A DNA stretch of 64,000 nucleotides from Lachnospira sp. UBA4346. Its GTDB lineage: Bacteria > Bacillota > Clostridia > Lachnospirales > Lachnospiraceae. Numbering within the stretch: the first letter of the stretch is position 1; each line of letters opens with the position of its first letter. The DNA lies in assembly GCA_002394205.1 (NCBI GenBank), contig DGTC01000020.1, forward strand, positions 1 through 64,000, in the 5' to 3' direction. Both the position numbers and the translations under genes were made by a program. Positions 43,981-53,701 of the stretch are shown one piece after another. The notes under the pieces were generated by a model. The model ran no database searches and had not been told where the DNA came from. It saw only the letters and a list, made by a program, of their open reading frames with translations.

Positions 43981-44694
43981 TTACATTGTCATCGTCGCCA
44001 CATACACATACATCATAATATAGTGGCAGAAACTTCCAGCCATGACGAACAGGTGGAAGATTTCATGAGAACCGAAGTTCTTGTGAAGCGAATTAAATAC
44101 AGGCAGTTTCAGTGCATAAATGACACCGCCGATGGTGTAGATAATGCCGCCTGCAAGCAACCATCCAAATGCCGCAGCCGGCAGGATGCGAATAATCGGT
44201 GCAAATGCTAAGAGACATACCCAGCCCATTGCAATATACAATACAGATGAAATCCAACGAGGACAAGTAACCCAGCATAACTTAAATATAATGCCGAGAA
44301 GTCCGATTCCTGCGACGATTCCGAATAAGACAAATCCGATTGTACCATGCAAAACGATTAAGCATACTGGTGTATAAGAACCGACAATCAATACAAAAAT
44401 CATACAGTGGTCAAGTTTTTTTAAGAGCAGATTCTTTTCCGGTGTCAAATCAAAGGAATGATATGCAGTGCTTGCACCATACAATAGAATCATACTCGAA
44501 ATGAATACACTCATACAGATTACATTGAGAATATGACTTGATTGAACTGCACGCTGAATTAATGCAGGGGCGGCGATAATTGCTGCAATCATTGCAATTA
44601 AATGGGTAATGGCACTGCCGGGATCTCGGAATGTAAAGCTGTGTGTATTGCTTCGATAAGAACGATGATTGGTTGTATATATGGATGATTTCAT
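43981..44694 (-). CDS. Hemolysin III family (PAQR-like) membrane protein
   Basis: 237 residues with seven membrane segments. Family signatures are DPGSAITHLIAM at the N-terminus, ASTAYHSFDL (histidine), KLDHCMIFVLIVGSYTP and FHLFVMAGSFCHY at the end; the conserved Ser/His/Asp residues match the PAQR/hydrolase metal site. Members are linked to membrane lipid or fluidity homeostasis in bacteria. AAAGGGGAA precedes the start. Its promoter carries three ACTACAT elements, suggesting a dedicated repressor. Confidence 0.93.
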   Translation of the reverse strand: MKSSIYTTNHRSYRSNTHSFTFRDPGSAITHLIAMIAAIIAAPALIQRAVQSSHILNVICMSVFISSMILLYGASTAYHSFDLTPEKNLLLKKLDHCMIFVLIVGSYTPVCLIVLHGTIGFVLFGIVAGIGLLGIIFKLCWVTCPRWISSVLYIAMGWVCLLAFAPIIRILPAAAFGWLLAGGIIYTIGGVIYALKLPVFNSLHKNFGSHEIFHLFVMAGSFCHYIMMYVYVATMTM

Positions 44695-44738
44695 AATAAT
44701 TCCCCTTTCCTTTTTTATTTCTATATCAACTCTTTATG

Positions 44739-44801
44739 ATGTAGTATTTAAAACTACATGTAATTTATATTAATACTACATCTTGCGATTATAAAAGTCA
44801 A
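44739..44801 (-). promoter_or_regulatory. Hemolysin III promoter with ATGTAGT operator repeats
   Basis: Minus strand: TTGACT (44801-44796), 17-base spacer, TAGTAT (44778-44773). ATGTAGT (44739-44745) and ACTACAT (44753-44759) form an inverted repeat, and a third ACTACAT at 44775-44781 overlaps the -10 box. Cooperative repressor binding is likely; the regulator is unknown. Confidence 0.6.
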
Positions 44802-44919
44802 CACAAAAGTTTATTGTATTTATTTTGTACAAAATTAGAGAAATATTTATATGTTTTGTAAGAAAAAACATTTAAAATCAAAAAAGTTGGTTAGAATTAC
44901 AAAAAAAGTGACAGAATAT

Positions 44920-44948
44920 TTGCAGAATAATTTGAAAAAGTGTATAAT
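44920..44948 (+). promoter_or_regulatory. Promoter of glgP
   Basis: TTGCAG (44920-44925), 17-base spacer, TATAAT (44943-44948), about 110 bases before the start codon. The rest of 44802-45056 is AT-rich with nothing else seen. Confidence 0.7.
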
Positions 44949-45056
44949 AAAATCTATACAACTTGAGTAGATTGACAGTAAAACAAAATATACCCCAAAA
45001 CGAAAAAAGTCTATATACTAAATATAGAAGAGGCGTGGAAGAGGAAAGGAGTTTGC

Positions 45057-47525
45057 ATGGCAGATAGCAAAACATTTGATAAGGAAGAATTTAAGAAAAA
45101 TATTGTAAACAACTGTAAGATGTTGTACCGTAAGAATCTTGATGAGGCAACAGATCAGCAGAAGTTTCAGGCAGTCGCATATTCAGTAAAGGATATTATT
45201 ATTGATAAATGGATTGCAGCACAGAAAGCATATAAGAAGCAGGACGCAAAGATTGTGTATTATATGTCTATGGAATTTTTGATGGGTAGAGCACTCGGCA
45301 ATAATATGATTAACCTCATGGCTTACAAGGAAATTCAGGAAGTATTAGATGAACTTGGCATGGATATCAATGTTATCGAAGATCAGGAACCGGATGCCGC
45401 ACTTGGTAATGGTGGTCTTGGCCGTTTGGCAGCCTGCTTTATGGATTCCCTTGCAACATTAGAATATCCGGCTTGTGGATGTGGAATCCGCTATAAATAT
45501 GGTATGTTTAAGCAGGAGATTAAGGACGGCTATCAGATTGAAGTACCGGATAACTGGTTAAAGGACGGCAATCCATTTGAAATTAAGCGTCCGGAATATC
45601 AGTACGAAATTAAATTTGGCGGTTATGTACGTTCTTACAGAGATGAAACAACAGGCAGAGATGTATTTGTTCAGGAAAATTACCGTTCCGTATATGCAGT
45701 TCCATATGACCTTCCGGTTGTAGGTTATGGCAATAATAATGTGAATACACTCCGCATCTGGGATGCAGAGCCGGTTGATACATTTAATTTAAGTTCATTT
45801 GATAAAGGTGATTATCAGAAGGCGATTGAAGAAGAGAACTTAGCAAAGAATATTGTAGAAGTTCTTTATCCGAATGATAACCACTATGCAGGTAAGGAAC
45901 TGCGTTTAAAGCAGCAGTATTTCTTCGTATCTGCAAGTGTTCAGCGTGCAGTTGACAAATATAAGAAAGAGCATGATGACATTCGTAAACTCTATGAAAA
46001 GGCAGTATTCCAGTTAAATGATACCCATCCGACAGTTGCAGTAGCAGAATTGATGCGTATTTTGATGGATGAAGAAGGCCTTGAATGGGATGAAGCATGG
46101 GAAGTAACAACAAAGTCTGTTGCATATACGAACCATACAATTATGGCAGAAGCCTTAGAGAAGTGGCCAATCGAGCTATTCTCAAGACTGCTTCCTAGAA
46201 TTTATCAGATTGTAGAAGAAATTAACCGTCGTTTTGTAGAAGAGATTAAGGCAAGATATCCTGGCAATCAGGAAAAGATTCGTAAGATGGCAATCATTTA
46301 TGATGGTCAGGTTAAGATGGCGCATCTTGCAATCTGTGCAGGTTTCTCAGTAAACGGTGTTGCAAAACTTCATACAGAAATCTTAAAGAAGCAGGAATTA
46401 AAGGATTTCTATGAAATGATGCCTGAGAAGTTCAATAATAAGACAAATGGTATTACACAGAGAAGATTCTTATTACATGGCAATCCGCTGCTTGCAGATT
46501 GGATTACGGATAAGATTGGTGATGGCTGGATTACAGATTTGTCACAGTTACAGAAGTTAGAAGTTTATGCAGATGAAGCAAAATATCAGCAGGAATTTAT
46601 GCAGATTAAGCGTAAGAATAAACTTCGTCTTGCAAAATATATCAAAGAACACAACGGCATCGATGTGAATCCAGATTCTATCTTTGATGTACAGGTAAAG
46701 CGTTTGCACGAATATAAGAGACAGTTATTAAACATTCTTCATGTAATGTATCTGTATAACCAGATTAAGAAGAATCCGGACTATGATATGGTTCCTAGAA
46801 CATTTATTTTTGGTGCAAAGGCAGCTGCCGGCTACCGCATTGCAAAGCAGACAATTAAGCTGATTAACAATGTGGCTGATGTAATTAATAATGATACATC
46901 AATCAACGGCAAGATTAAGGTTGTATTCATTGAAAATTATCGTGTATCAAATGGTGAAATTATCTTCGCAGCAGCAGATGTCAGCGAACAGATTTCAACA
47001 GCATCTAAGGAAGCATCTGGTACGGGTAATATGAAGTTTATGTTAAATGGTGCCGTGACACTTGGTACAATGGATGGCGCGAACGTAGAAATCGTACAGG
47101 AAGTTGGAATTGATAATGCTGTAATCTTTGGTCTGAGTTCGGATGAAGTTATCCGTTATGAGAACGAAGGCGGCTATGATCCAATGGAAATCTTTAACAA
47201 TGATCAGGATGTGCGTGAAGTATTGATGGAACTCATCAATGGCAAGTACGCACCAAATGATCCGGAAATGTTTAGAGATATTTATAATTCCCTTCTGAAC
47301 AATCAGGATGGAAGACGTGCAGATACGTACTTCATTTTGAAGGATTTCCGTTCTTATGCAGAAGCACAGAAGCAGATTAATGAGCGTTACAAAGATGAGA
47401 GTGCATGGGCAAAATCAGTCTTATTAAATACAGCAAAGGCCGGTAAGTTCTCATCAGACAGAACAATTGAAGAATATGTACAGGATATTTGGAAGTCAGA
47501 AAAGGTTCATGTAACAATGGACTAA
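45057..47525 (+). CDS. glgP: Glycogen/starch alpha-glucan phosphorylase
   Basis: Releases glucose 1-phosphate from alpha-1,4-glucans in the cytosol using phosphate and pyridoxal phosphate. The 822 residues are the usual family length. Visible motifs are DAALGNGGLGRLAACFMDS (~110-128), KRLHEYKRQ, and the PLP-lysine segment EASGTGNMKFMLNGAVTLG near 660. AAAGGAG precedes the ATG. It is monocistronic between a clear promoter and terminator and not in a glg operon here. Confidence 0.97.
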   Translation: MADSKTFDKEEFKKNIVNNCKMLYRKNLDEATDQQKFQAVAYSVKDIIIDKWIAAQKAYKKQDAKIVYYMSMEFLMGRALGNNMINLMAYKEIQEVLDELGMDINVIEDQEPDAALGNGGLGRLAACFMDSLATLEYPACGCGIRYKYGMFKQEIKDGYQIEVPDNWLKDGNPFEIKRPEYQYEIKFGGYVRSYRDETTGRDVFVQENYRSVYAVPYDLPVVGYGNNNVNTLRIWDAEPVDTFNLSSFDKGDYQKAIEEENLAKNIVEVLYPNDNHYAGKELRLKQQYFFVSASVQRAVDKYKKEHDDIRKLYEKAVFQLNDTHPTVAVAELMRILMDEEGLEWDEAWEVTTKSVAYTNHTIMAEALEKWPIELFSRLLPRIYQIVEEINRRFVEEIKARYPGNQEKIRKMAIIYDGQVKMAHLAICAGFSVNGVAKLHTEILKKQELKDFYEMMPEKFNNKTNGITQRRFLLHGNPLLADWITDKIGDGWITDLSQLQKLEVYADEAKYQQEFMQIKRKNKLRLAKYIKEHNGIDVNPDSIFDVQVKRLHEYKRQLLNILHVMYLYNQIKKNPDYDMVPRTFIFGAKAAAGYRIAKQTIKLINNVADVINNDTSINGKIKVVFIENYRVSNGEIIFAAADVSEQISTASKEASGTGNMKFMLNGAVTLGTMDGANVEIVQEVGIDNAVIFGLSSDEVIRYENEGGYDPMEIFNNDQDVREVLMELINGKYAPNDPEMFRDIYNSLLNNQDGRRADTYFILKDFRSYAEAQKQINERYKDESAWAKSVLLNTAKAGKFSSDRTIEEYVQDIWKSEKVHVTMD

Positions 47526-47559
47526 TGCCATCTGAGTGTTTTGAATAAATTGTAATTGC

Positions 47560-47626
47560 ACATCCCATTTGTGTATATTCATTGCAAAAGAGCAAAGAAT
47601 ATATGCAGATGGGATGTTTTTATATG
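47560..47626 (+). terminator. Terminator of glgP
   Basis: ACATCCCATTTG..TATATTC pairs with GAATATA..CAGATGGGATGT, then TTTTTAT. Confidence 0.8.
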
Positions 47627-47659
47627 CTTCGGATGACGAAAGGTGCGTTTGTGATTCTG

Positions 47660-47688
47660 GTATATTCTTTGAGAAAAATGCATATACA
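47660..47688 (+). promoter_or_regulatory. Possible sigma-E-type promoter of spoIID
   Basis: GTATATT (47660-47666), 14-base spacer, CATATACA (47681-47688). This approximates the sporulation sigma-E pattern; the -10 match is imperfect, so it rests partly on spoIID being a known sigma-E gene. Confidence 0.35.
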
Positions 47689-47775
47689 TTATAAAGTTTC
47701 TAGTTTGGAACGTATAGTAGAAACGTTGTCTGCAAAAAGTGATTGTAAAGATGTCATAGAGAGAAGTGTGTGTGA

Positions 47776-48738
47776 ATGGATGGAACGATTAGAAGAAATA
47801 TATTAAGAAAGTGTATGCGTGGATTATGTCTGTTTGGGTTGTGCATTATTGTTCCGGTGGTAATTACATTTACAGTAACAGGGGTGGTGCCGGAGCAGGA
47901 AGATGTGATTTCCGGGAAATTTGTTCGGATACAGTATGCACATACAACAAAGAATTATGATATTGAAGAATTTATCAAAATGGTATTGGCTGATAAATTT
48001 CTGCAATCAGAACAGCCAGAGTTGTTAAAAGCAGAGAGTATTATACTGCGAACCAATCTGTATCGTGCGCTGGGAACGGAAACCTGGGTGGATGGAGAAC
48101 AGTTAGGAGTGTCTTATCTGACAAAGCAGAAAATGAGACAAAAGTGGGGAAAGGAGTATGATAGAAAATATGCATTGATAGAGCAGGCAGCAGCAGCAAC
48201 AGCAGGACAGGTGCTAACGTATCAGGGACAGCTCATTGATGCACGATATACACCGGTCAGCAGTGGTGAAACACTATCCGGTGAAGAGTTATTAGGAACA
48301 GAATACCCCTATCTGATTCGAGTACCATGTCAGGATGACTTAGCAAGCGATTTGTATTTGCAGAGTAATACAATGACACGTAATGAGATTGTTCAAAAAT
48401 TAACAGATAAGTATGAAGCACTGCGTTTGCCAAAAGAAACGCTGTTGAAAAATATACAGATTATTTCAAAGGCACAGGATGGAACGGTCTTAAAATTACA
48501 GGTGGGAAATGTGATTTTAAGTGGAATAGAATTTGCACAGATATTAAAGATTCCTTCTGCAAATTTTGCGCTGGCGGAAGAAGGAAATCATATAAAAATT
48601 ACGACGAAGGGAGTCGGAGAAAATATAGGAGTGAGTTTGTATACGGCAAATATTATGGCAGAACTTGGAAATACATATGACAGTATTTTAAATAAATTTT
48701 ATAAGGACGTTATTATTATGTCGGTGGATGCCTTATAA
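47776..48738 (+). CDS. spoIID: Stage II sporulation protein D (SpoIID)
   Basis: SpoIID is a membrane-anchored lytic transglycosylase that trims peptidoglycan during engulfment of the forespore. The 320 residues have one N-terminal helix (~14-36), then the SpoIID domain: LLKAESIILRTNLYRALG keeps the catalytic Glu region, and the C-terminal IGVSLYTANIMAELGNTYDSILNKFYKDV is diagnostic. The usual GHGVGMSQ reads GENIGVSL, so a conserved His is missing. Start 47776 is uncertain; ATG 47812 is an alternative. spoIIQ follows at 145 bases. Confidence 0.85.
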   Translation: MDGTIRRNILRKCMRGLCLFGLCIIVPVVITFTVTGVVPEQEDVISGKFVRIQYAHTTKNYDIEEFIKMVLADKFLQSEQPELLKAESIILRTNLYRALGTETWVDGEQLGVSYLTKQKMRQKWGKEYDRKYALIEQAAAATAGQVLTYQGQLIDARYTPVSSGETLSGEELLGTEYPYLIRVPCQDDLASDLYLQSNTMTRNEIVQKLTDKYEALRLPKETLLKNIQIISKAQDGTVLKLQVGNVILSGIEFAQILKIPSANFALAEEGNHIKITTKGVGENIGVSLYTANIMAELGNTYDSILNKFYKDVIIMSVDAL

Positions 48739-48882
48739 ACAGAAGCGATTATATATTGTAATCACGTATAAATTTACGAAATATGGGAAACATACTAACA
48801 TCCGCAGGTAAGCATATATCTGATTCAGATAGAATGAAAACCTGTATATGAGCAGACTGGCAATCTGGATAAGGAGGTTCGT

Positions 48883-49719
48883 ATGCATAGAGATAATATG
48901 AAACGTTTAAGAAAAGAACAAATTTATTCCCTGATAATTTCATTTGCTGTCATTTTTGCATTGGGATATGGAATTTATTCAGTGGTCCATCGGATGAATG
49001 GTGATACAACAGATAATATTGTGAAGTTGAGTGACGCAGGAGAAAACAATGTGGCTTTAAAGACGGAAGATGTGACGGATTCATTGCCGGGAGATATTGC
49101 AGGAAATTCAAATCCGGATATGGATGCAGAGGCTGCAAATGCGGGAGCGAGTATGCAAAAGAAGCAGAAAGAACAGTCTGACGGAGTAACGGCACAGCAG
49201 CCGCAAAGTACGATGCAGGAAATGCAGATACAGGAAAAGGCAAAAGATGTGGCTTCAGATTCTGTGACAGCGAAGCAGGCGGCGATTGACGCAGCATATA
49301 CATTTGGAGAACAGGATCATTTGCTTAGACCGGTTGCAGGAGATATTATTTTAAAATACAGTATGGACAGCACAATATATTTTCCGACACTTGCGGCATA
49401 CAAATGCAATCCGGCAATTCACATTGGCGCAGAAGAGGGAAGTAACGTAGGTGTTGCGGCAAATGGAATTGTAACGGGTGTCCGCAATAGTGAGGAGACA
49501 GGTCTTACAATCGATGTTGCCATTGGAAATGGATATACAACAACGTATGGACTGATGAAAGATGTGACAGTCAAACAGGGCGATACGGTCGTTGTGGGAC
49601 AATTGTTAGGAAAGGTTGCAGCACCGACAGCATATTATACGAAGGAAGGAGCAAATCTGTACTTTGCATTAGCAAAGGATGGACAACCGATAGACCCTGC
49701 AATGTATTTTGGCGAATAG
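48883..49719 (+). CDS. spoIIQ: SpoIIQ-like M23 (LytM) domain protein
   Basis: 278 residues: one N-terminal helix (~17-36), a long Gln/Glu/Ala-rich linker, and a LytM domain (~155-275; HIGAEEGSNVGVAANG, GNGYTTTYGLM, GDTVVVGQLLGKV). In active M23 enzymes the zinc ligands are HxxxD and HxH; here the first is HIGAE and the second is NLYFALA, so the zinc site is degenerate, as in Bacillus SpoIIQ, which works as a forespore-side bridge to SpoIIIAH. AAGGAGG precedes the ATG. The spoIID neighbour supports the call. Confidence 0.85.
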   Translation: MHRDNMKRLRKEQIYSLIISFAVIFALGYGIYSVVHRMNGDTTDNIVKLSDAGENNVALKTEDVTDSLPGDIAGNSNPDMDAEAANAGASMQKKQKEQSDGVTAQQPQSTMQEMQIQEKAKDVASDSVTAKQAAIDAAYTFGEQDHLLRPVAGDIILKYSMDSTIYFPTLAAYKCNPAIHIGAEEGSNVGVAANGIVTGVRNSEETGLTIDVAIGNGYTTTYGLMKDVTVKQGDTVVVGQLLGKVAAPTAYYTKEGANLYFALAKDGQPIDPAMYFGE

Positions 49720-49769
49720 CACCAATTAAAAAGAGCTGCATAAGATATAATGAGCGCAGAAAAAAAGAA

Positions 49770-49985
49770 GCGACACCGAAGGTGGCATTTATTTTTTTCA
49801 AGCCATTAGCGAGAAAACAAAGCTACGAAGTAGCTGAGAAAGCACGAAGTGCGAGTTTTCGAGGCTGTAAAGTGAAAAGAGCGAAAGAAAAATCAAGCGA
49901 CACCGAAGCAGAATAAAAAGCAGCAAAGCTGCGCCTTTTCGAGGCTGTAAAGTGAAAAGAGCGAAAGAAAAATCAAGCGATTGCG
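49770..49985 (+). repeat. Hairpin-rich repeat block with two 45-bp direct repeats
   Basis: TTTTCGAGGCTGTAAAGTG and its continuation to AATCAAGCGA occur at 49856-49900 and 49936-49980, period 80. Between them lie small hairpins of one style: CACC-GAA-GGTG, GCTAC-GAA-GTAGC, GCAC-GAA-GTGC and GCAG-CAAAG-CTGC. The unit GCAC-GAA-GTGCGAGTTTTCGAGGCTG resembles the core of the 1545-1740 repeat, so this is the same family with changed stems. Confidence 0.75.
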
Positions 49986-50635
49986 AAGGATAAGAAAATA
50001 TGCACTGGTATAATTTATACACAAGCAGTAATGATTAATATGAGTAAGTTGCCAGATAGACCAGTGCCTGATATAGATTGAAACAGGTACAGTAGTGGTG
50101 TAAATAACATTGGTAAAATGCCATTTGCATAATGTACCTCCGGGTTCCGTATAAAAATACAGTACGGACCCTTACATAGAATAAAAAGTAAATAGTTAAA
50201 CATAAGAAAAATAAGTTTAATGAGAAAATTCGTTTAATTATTAAGAAAAATGAAAGAAAAATAGGAAAAACATACTATTCGTTTTTGATAAAAGATGTTA
50301 TAATTATGATATAAATGTGATAAGAATAGAGGTACGGCGCAAATAAATTGTGTGATTTAACAAGGTATCAGAAGAATGGAGATGATAAAATAATAAAAAG
50401 GTAATGGATACTATTTGCATAGGATTGGAATGATGAGTTTTGTTTATATGATTAGGGGAAGCGTAGATGCGATAGTAGACAGTATAGGGTGGAAAGCATT
50501 GTTATAAATAGAAAAGTGTAAGTCATCAGTAAATGTAATAAAATCGGAACTTATTACACACAAAGATAAGTACGCAGCCCGGGGCATCAACAGGTTACGA
50601 CAGAATATGCGTATAAGGGAAGAGAGGATAGAATT
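49986..50635. other. Long intergenic region before the broken MCP gene
   Basis: No gene seen. An inverted repeat GGGTTCCGTA/TACGGACCC lies at 50142-50171. AT-rich sequence with a TATAAT near 50300 follows, and a GC-richer patch (GCAGCCCGGGGCATC, ~50575) precedes the ribosome site. No riboswitch class recognised. Confidence 0.5.
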
Positions 50636-52144
50636 ATGTTAACGACGAAAAAAGCACTTACACCGGAACAGTGGAGAAGGTCGAACCGTGTTATGGGTGC
50701 GACTATGATTATAGTTTATATTATTTATGCAATTGTAGCAGTATTAGAGCCTAGTGCAATATTGGATTTGCCAAATTGGGCATTTATCGTATTGTATGGC
50801 ATATCAATTGTGTATACAATATATTATGTACAGAAGCATGCAACGGAAAAGAAGGCAATGGTATATTTGTGTTCAGATTTTACATTCTGTTATTCAGTAT
50901 TAGTCTTTACACAGCCGGCATCAGTTATGGTTCTTGTATTTCCTGTTATCATGGCATTTATTGTATATTTAAATACGAAGGTCATTTTGCTTGCATCACA
51001 GGTTAGTTTGGCGATTTGTGTTGCGAAAATGATACAGATTGTTGTAATAGGAAGCTCATATAGTGAATTAAATCTCGCAATGCTTGTATTAATGGGTTGT
51101 ATTATCTGTGCATATGGTGGTATTCAGACAACAAGACTGCTGGTAGCATATAGCAAAGAAGATATGCATGTTATTGAAGAAAAGATTGCGCAGCAGGAAC
51201 TTGTGGCAAGAGAAGTAAGCAATACGGTAGAAGAGTTAGACGGTGCATTTAAGTCTGTAATGTCACATTTTACAGAAATCAATAGATATGTAGATAATAC
51301 TTCAGAGGCAATCAGTGCGATTGCAGACGGTTCAGAGACAACAGCACAACAGGCGCAGACACAGGCACAGATGACAAGTGAGATTCAGGATCGCCTTGAA
51401 AATACAAGTGCAACGACACAGGAAGCAGTTGCAACAGTAAAAGAATTACATAATATTATTCAGACAGGTAAGACAAGTTCAGATGAATTAGAAGAACAGT
51501 CACATTTAGTAGATCAGAATACAGAAGAAATTTCGCAGACAGTTGGTAAACTTGTAGACGAAGTAGGACGTGTATCAGATATTACATCTTCAATTCTTGC
51601 CATTTCCTCACAGACGAATCTGTTAGCTTTGAATGCTTCGATTGAAGCTGCCAGAGCAGGAGAAGCAGGAAAGGGATTTGCCGTTGTTGCAGATCAGATT
51701 CGAGAACTTGCAGAAGAAACACGTAAATCAACAGAGATGATTACACAGATTATTGGAGAACTTGTTAATGTTACAGAACATACAAAGCAGGGTATTGAAA
51801 AGTCTGTTGAAAGTATTCGTATTCAGCGTGAAAAAGTCAAATAAGTAAATGACGGATACAGAAGTATGGAACAGGATATTCAGACACTTGTTGAAGGTAT
51901 GGATGTGGCAAGTACAGAAATAGAAGCTGTAATGAATGCAAATCATACAATTGTAGATGGCGTGACAACACTTTCACAGATTTCAGAAGAAATATCATCA
52001 AGTACGCAGTCAAGTAAAGGTGATATTGATAAACTTGTAACACGTTTGAAAGATTTTTCACATATTGTTGATGATACATTTGAACGTTTGTTGCACTTAG
52101 AAGAAACAGCATCTGTAGGAAGTTCTGAGATTCCGGAAGAATAG
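50636..52144 (+). pseudogene. Methyl-accepting chemotaxis protein, interrupted by an in-frame stop
   Basis: Codons 1-402 encode six membrane segments (~20-180) and most of an MCP rod with the tip SSQTNLLALNASIEAARAGE. A TAA at 51842-51844 stops it, but the same frame stays open for another 99 codons to 52144 with heptad-rich sequence (VNDGYRSMEQDIQTLVEGMD...), the missing descending arm. A CAA, AAA or GAA to TAA change explains this. There is no HAMP after the membrane part. The downstream ATG (51866) has no ribosome site. The truncated product likely cannot signal normally. Confidence 0.85.
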
Positions 52145-52216
52145 TTATTCAAGCGGATAACTTTTTTGGGAGCAGAATAATGAAATATAATTATAGTTGT
52201 AATATTTAGTGAAAAT

Positions 52217-52262
52217 ATAGGCTCTGGTAGAAATGAAAATAACTGCCGGAGCCTATTTACTG
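52217..52262 (+). terminator. Terminator after the MCP gene
   Basis: TAGGCTCTGG.AG pairs with CT.CCGGAGCCTA, followed by TTTACTG. Confidence 0.65.
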
Positions 52263-52399
52263 CTTCATAGGATTGCGTTGTCAGGTTATACAAATTTAAG
52301 CCATACCTTTTGATACCCAAATCTTTATAAAGATATTTCATAGAGCTATTTAATAAATAATAAATTTCGTAAAATATTTCGAACGGAAAGGGAGCACCA

Positions 52400-52954
52400 A
52401 TGGATAATAAGAAACGATGCGCATGGGTTCCAATGAAGAATCCGCGTTATGTAGCATATCACGATACGGAATGGGGAAAGGCAAGTTATGACGATGCATA
52501 CTTATATGAAATGCTCATATTAGAATGTTTTCAGGCAGGATTGTCATGGGAGATTATTCTGAATAAACGAGAAGCATTTCGTGTGGCATTTGACGGATTT
52601 AATCCGGAAAAGGTTGCTTCTTATAACGAAGAGAAAATCGAAGAACTTGTAAATGATGCAGGAATTATCAGGCATCGCAAGAAGATAGAAGGAGCGGTTA
52701 TCAATACAAGAATATTTCTTGTAATCCAACAGGAATATGGGACATTTGCAAAATATTTATGGTCATTTACGGACGGGAATGTCATTGTCAATACGGATGA
52801 CATGCTGCGTACAACATCTCCATTATCCGACGCAGTTTCTAAAGATATGAAAAAAAGAGGGATGAAGTATGTAGGTTCGACGACGATTTATTCCTATTTG
52901 CAGGCAGTTGGAGTTATTAATGACCATGCATGTGACTGTGCATTTCGCTGGTAG
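52400..52954 (+). CDS. tag: DNA-3-methyladenine glycosylase I
   Basis: Excises 3-methyladenine from alkylated DNA. The 184 residues include RCAWVP (Cys 7), YHDTEWG (His 20), CFQAGLSW (the helix carrying the base-binding aromatic) and the C-terminal NDHACDC. The Cys and His at both ends match the zinc ligands known for E. coli Tag. GGAAAGGGAG precedes the ATG. Stands alone. Confidence 0.95.
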   Translation: MDNKKRCAWVPMKNPRYVAYHDTEWGKASYDDAYLYEMLILECFQAGLSWEIILNKREAFRVAFDGFNPEKVASYNEEKIEELVNDAGIIRHRKKIEGAVINTRIFLVIQQEYGTFAKYLWSFTDGNVIVNTDDMLRTTSPLSDAVSKDMKKRGMKYVGSTTIYSYLQAVGVINDHACDCAFRW

Positions 52955-53053
52955 GTTGACGTAAGATAAAGGATTGATCCAGTGAAAAATATTACAAATA
53001 TTATAGAAAATGTTTTGAGGAATGTCATTGACATTCCTTATTTTTATATTAAA

Positions 53054-53079
53054 ATAATAATAGGAATTACTATTATTAT
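53054..53079. promoter_or_regulatory. PerR/Fur-type operator upstream of perR
   Basis: ATAATAATAG-GAATTA-CTATTATTAT, a perfect 10+6+10 inverted repeat. TAGGAAT..TTACTATTATTAT recurs at 53704-53725 before reverse rubrerythrin, pointing to one regulon. Confidence 0.7.
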
Positions 53080-53231
53080 ATAATTCAGATGCCTGTTTTA
53101 TATCTTTTGGTATTGAAATCTTGCCCAAAGGAACAGAACTATCTGCGTTTGCATAGATTTTTGCATGCAGATAGATAAGGATGTGCAGGAATACGGAATT
53201 ATTTGATAGAAATAGAAAAGGAAGAATGAAT

Positions 53232-53630
53232 ATGGCGGTAATCAAACATAGTAAACAAAGAGATGCAATCAGACAGTTTCTAATGTCAAGAACGGATCAT
53301 CCGACAGCGGAGGTTGTTTATGCAAATGTAATCAAAGAATTTCCGAGCATCAGTCTTGGAACGGTATATCGCAATCTGTCTTTTCTGGTAGAGAACGGGC
53401 AGGCAATCAAGGTACCTTGTGAGGACGGTTCGGTACATTTTGATGGAAATGTACATCCGCATTATCATTTTCAATGCAAGACATGTGGTGCCGTATTAGA
53501 TTTGGACATGGATGGAATAGAGGAAGCACAGAGCCTTAACCGGGCAGCGGCGGCGAATTTTAAAGGAATGATAGATGGAAACGTAACATTTTTCTACGGA
53601 ACATGTCCGGATTGTATGATGAAACAGTGA
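53232..53630 (+). CDS. perR: Fur family peroxide regulator, PerR-like
   Basis: 132 residues: a winged helix (SKQRDAIRQFLMSRTDHPTAEVV, SLGTVYRNLSFLVENGQ) and a metal-binding half with HFDGNVHPHYHFQCKTCG, DLDMDG and CPDC. The HFD Asp, PHYH His pair and following Asp line up with PerR regulatory-site ligands, and two CxxC pairs form the structural zinc site. Iron-loaded PerR loses DNA binding on His oxidation by peroxide. AAGGAAG precedes ATG 53232. Paired operators lie before this gene and rbr. Confidence 0.88.
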   Translation: MAVIKHSKQRDAIRQFLMSRTDHPTAEVVYANVIKEFPSISLGTVYRNLSFLVENGQAIKVPCEDGSVHFDGNVHPHYHFQCKTCGAVLDLDMDGIEEAQSLNRAAAANFKGMIDGNVTFFYGTCPDCMMKQ

Positions 53631-53701
53631 GATAAATCCACCTGTTCATCAGAAAAGACCGTAACGGTTTCTGAATCATAATAATATAATATCAATAACA
53701 A

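Noticed and set aside
47582..47806. 74-codon frame before spoIID
   Set aside because: It begins inside the glgP terminator, lacks a ribosome site and overlaps the spoIID start.
50560..50630. c-di-GMP riboswitch before the broken MCP gene
   Set aside because: The GC-rich patch lacks the conserved GEMM segments.
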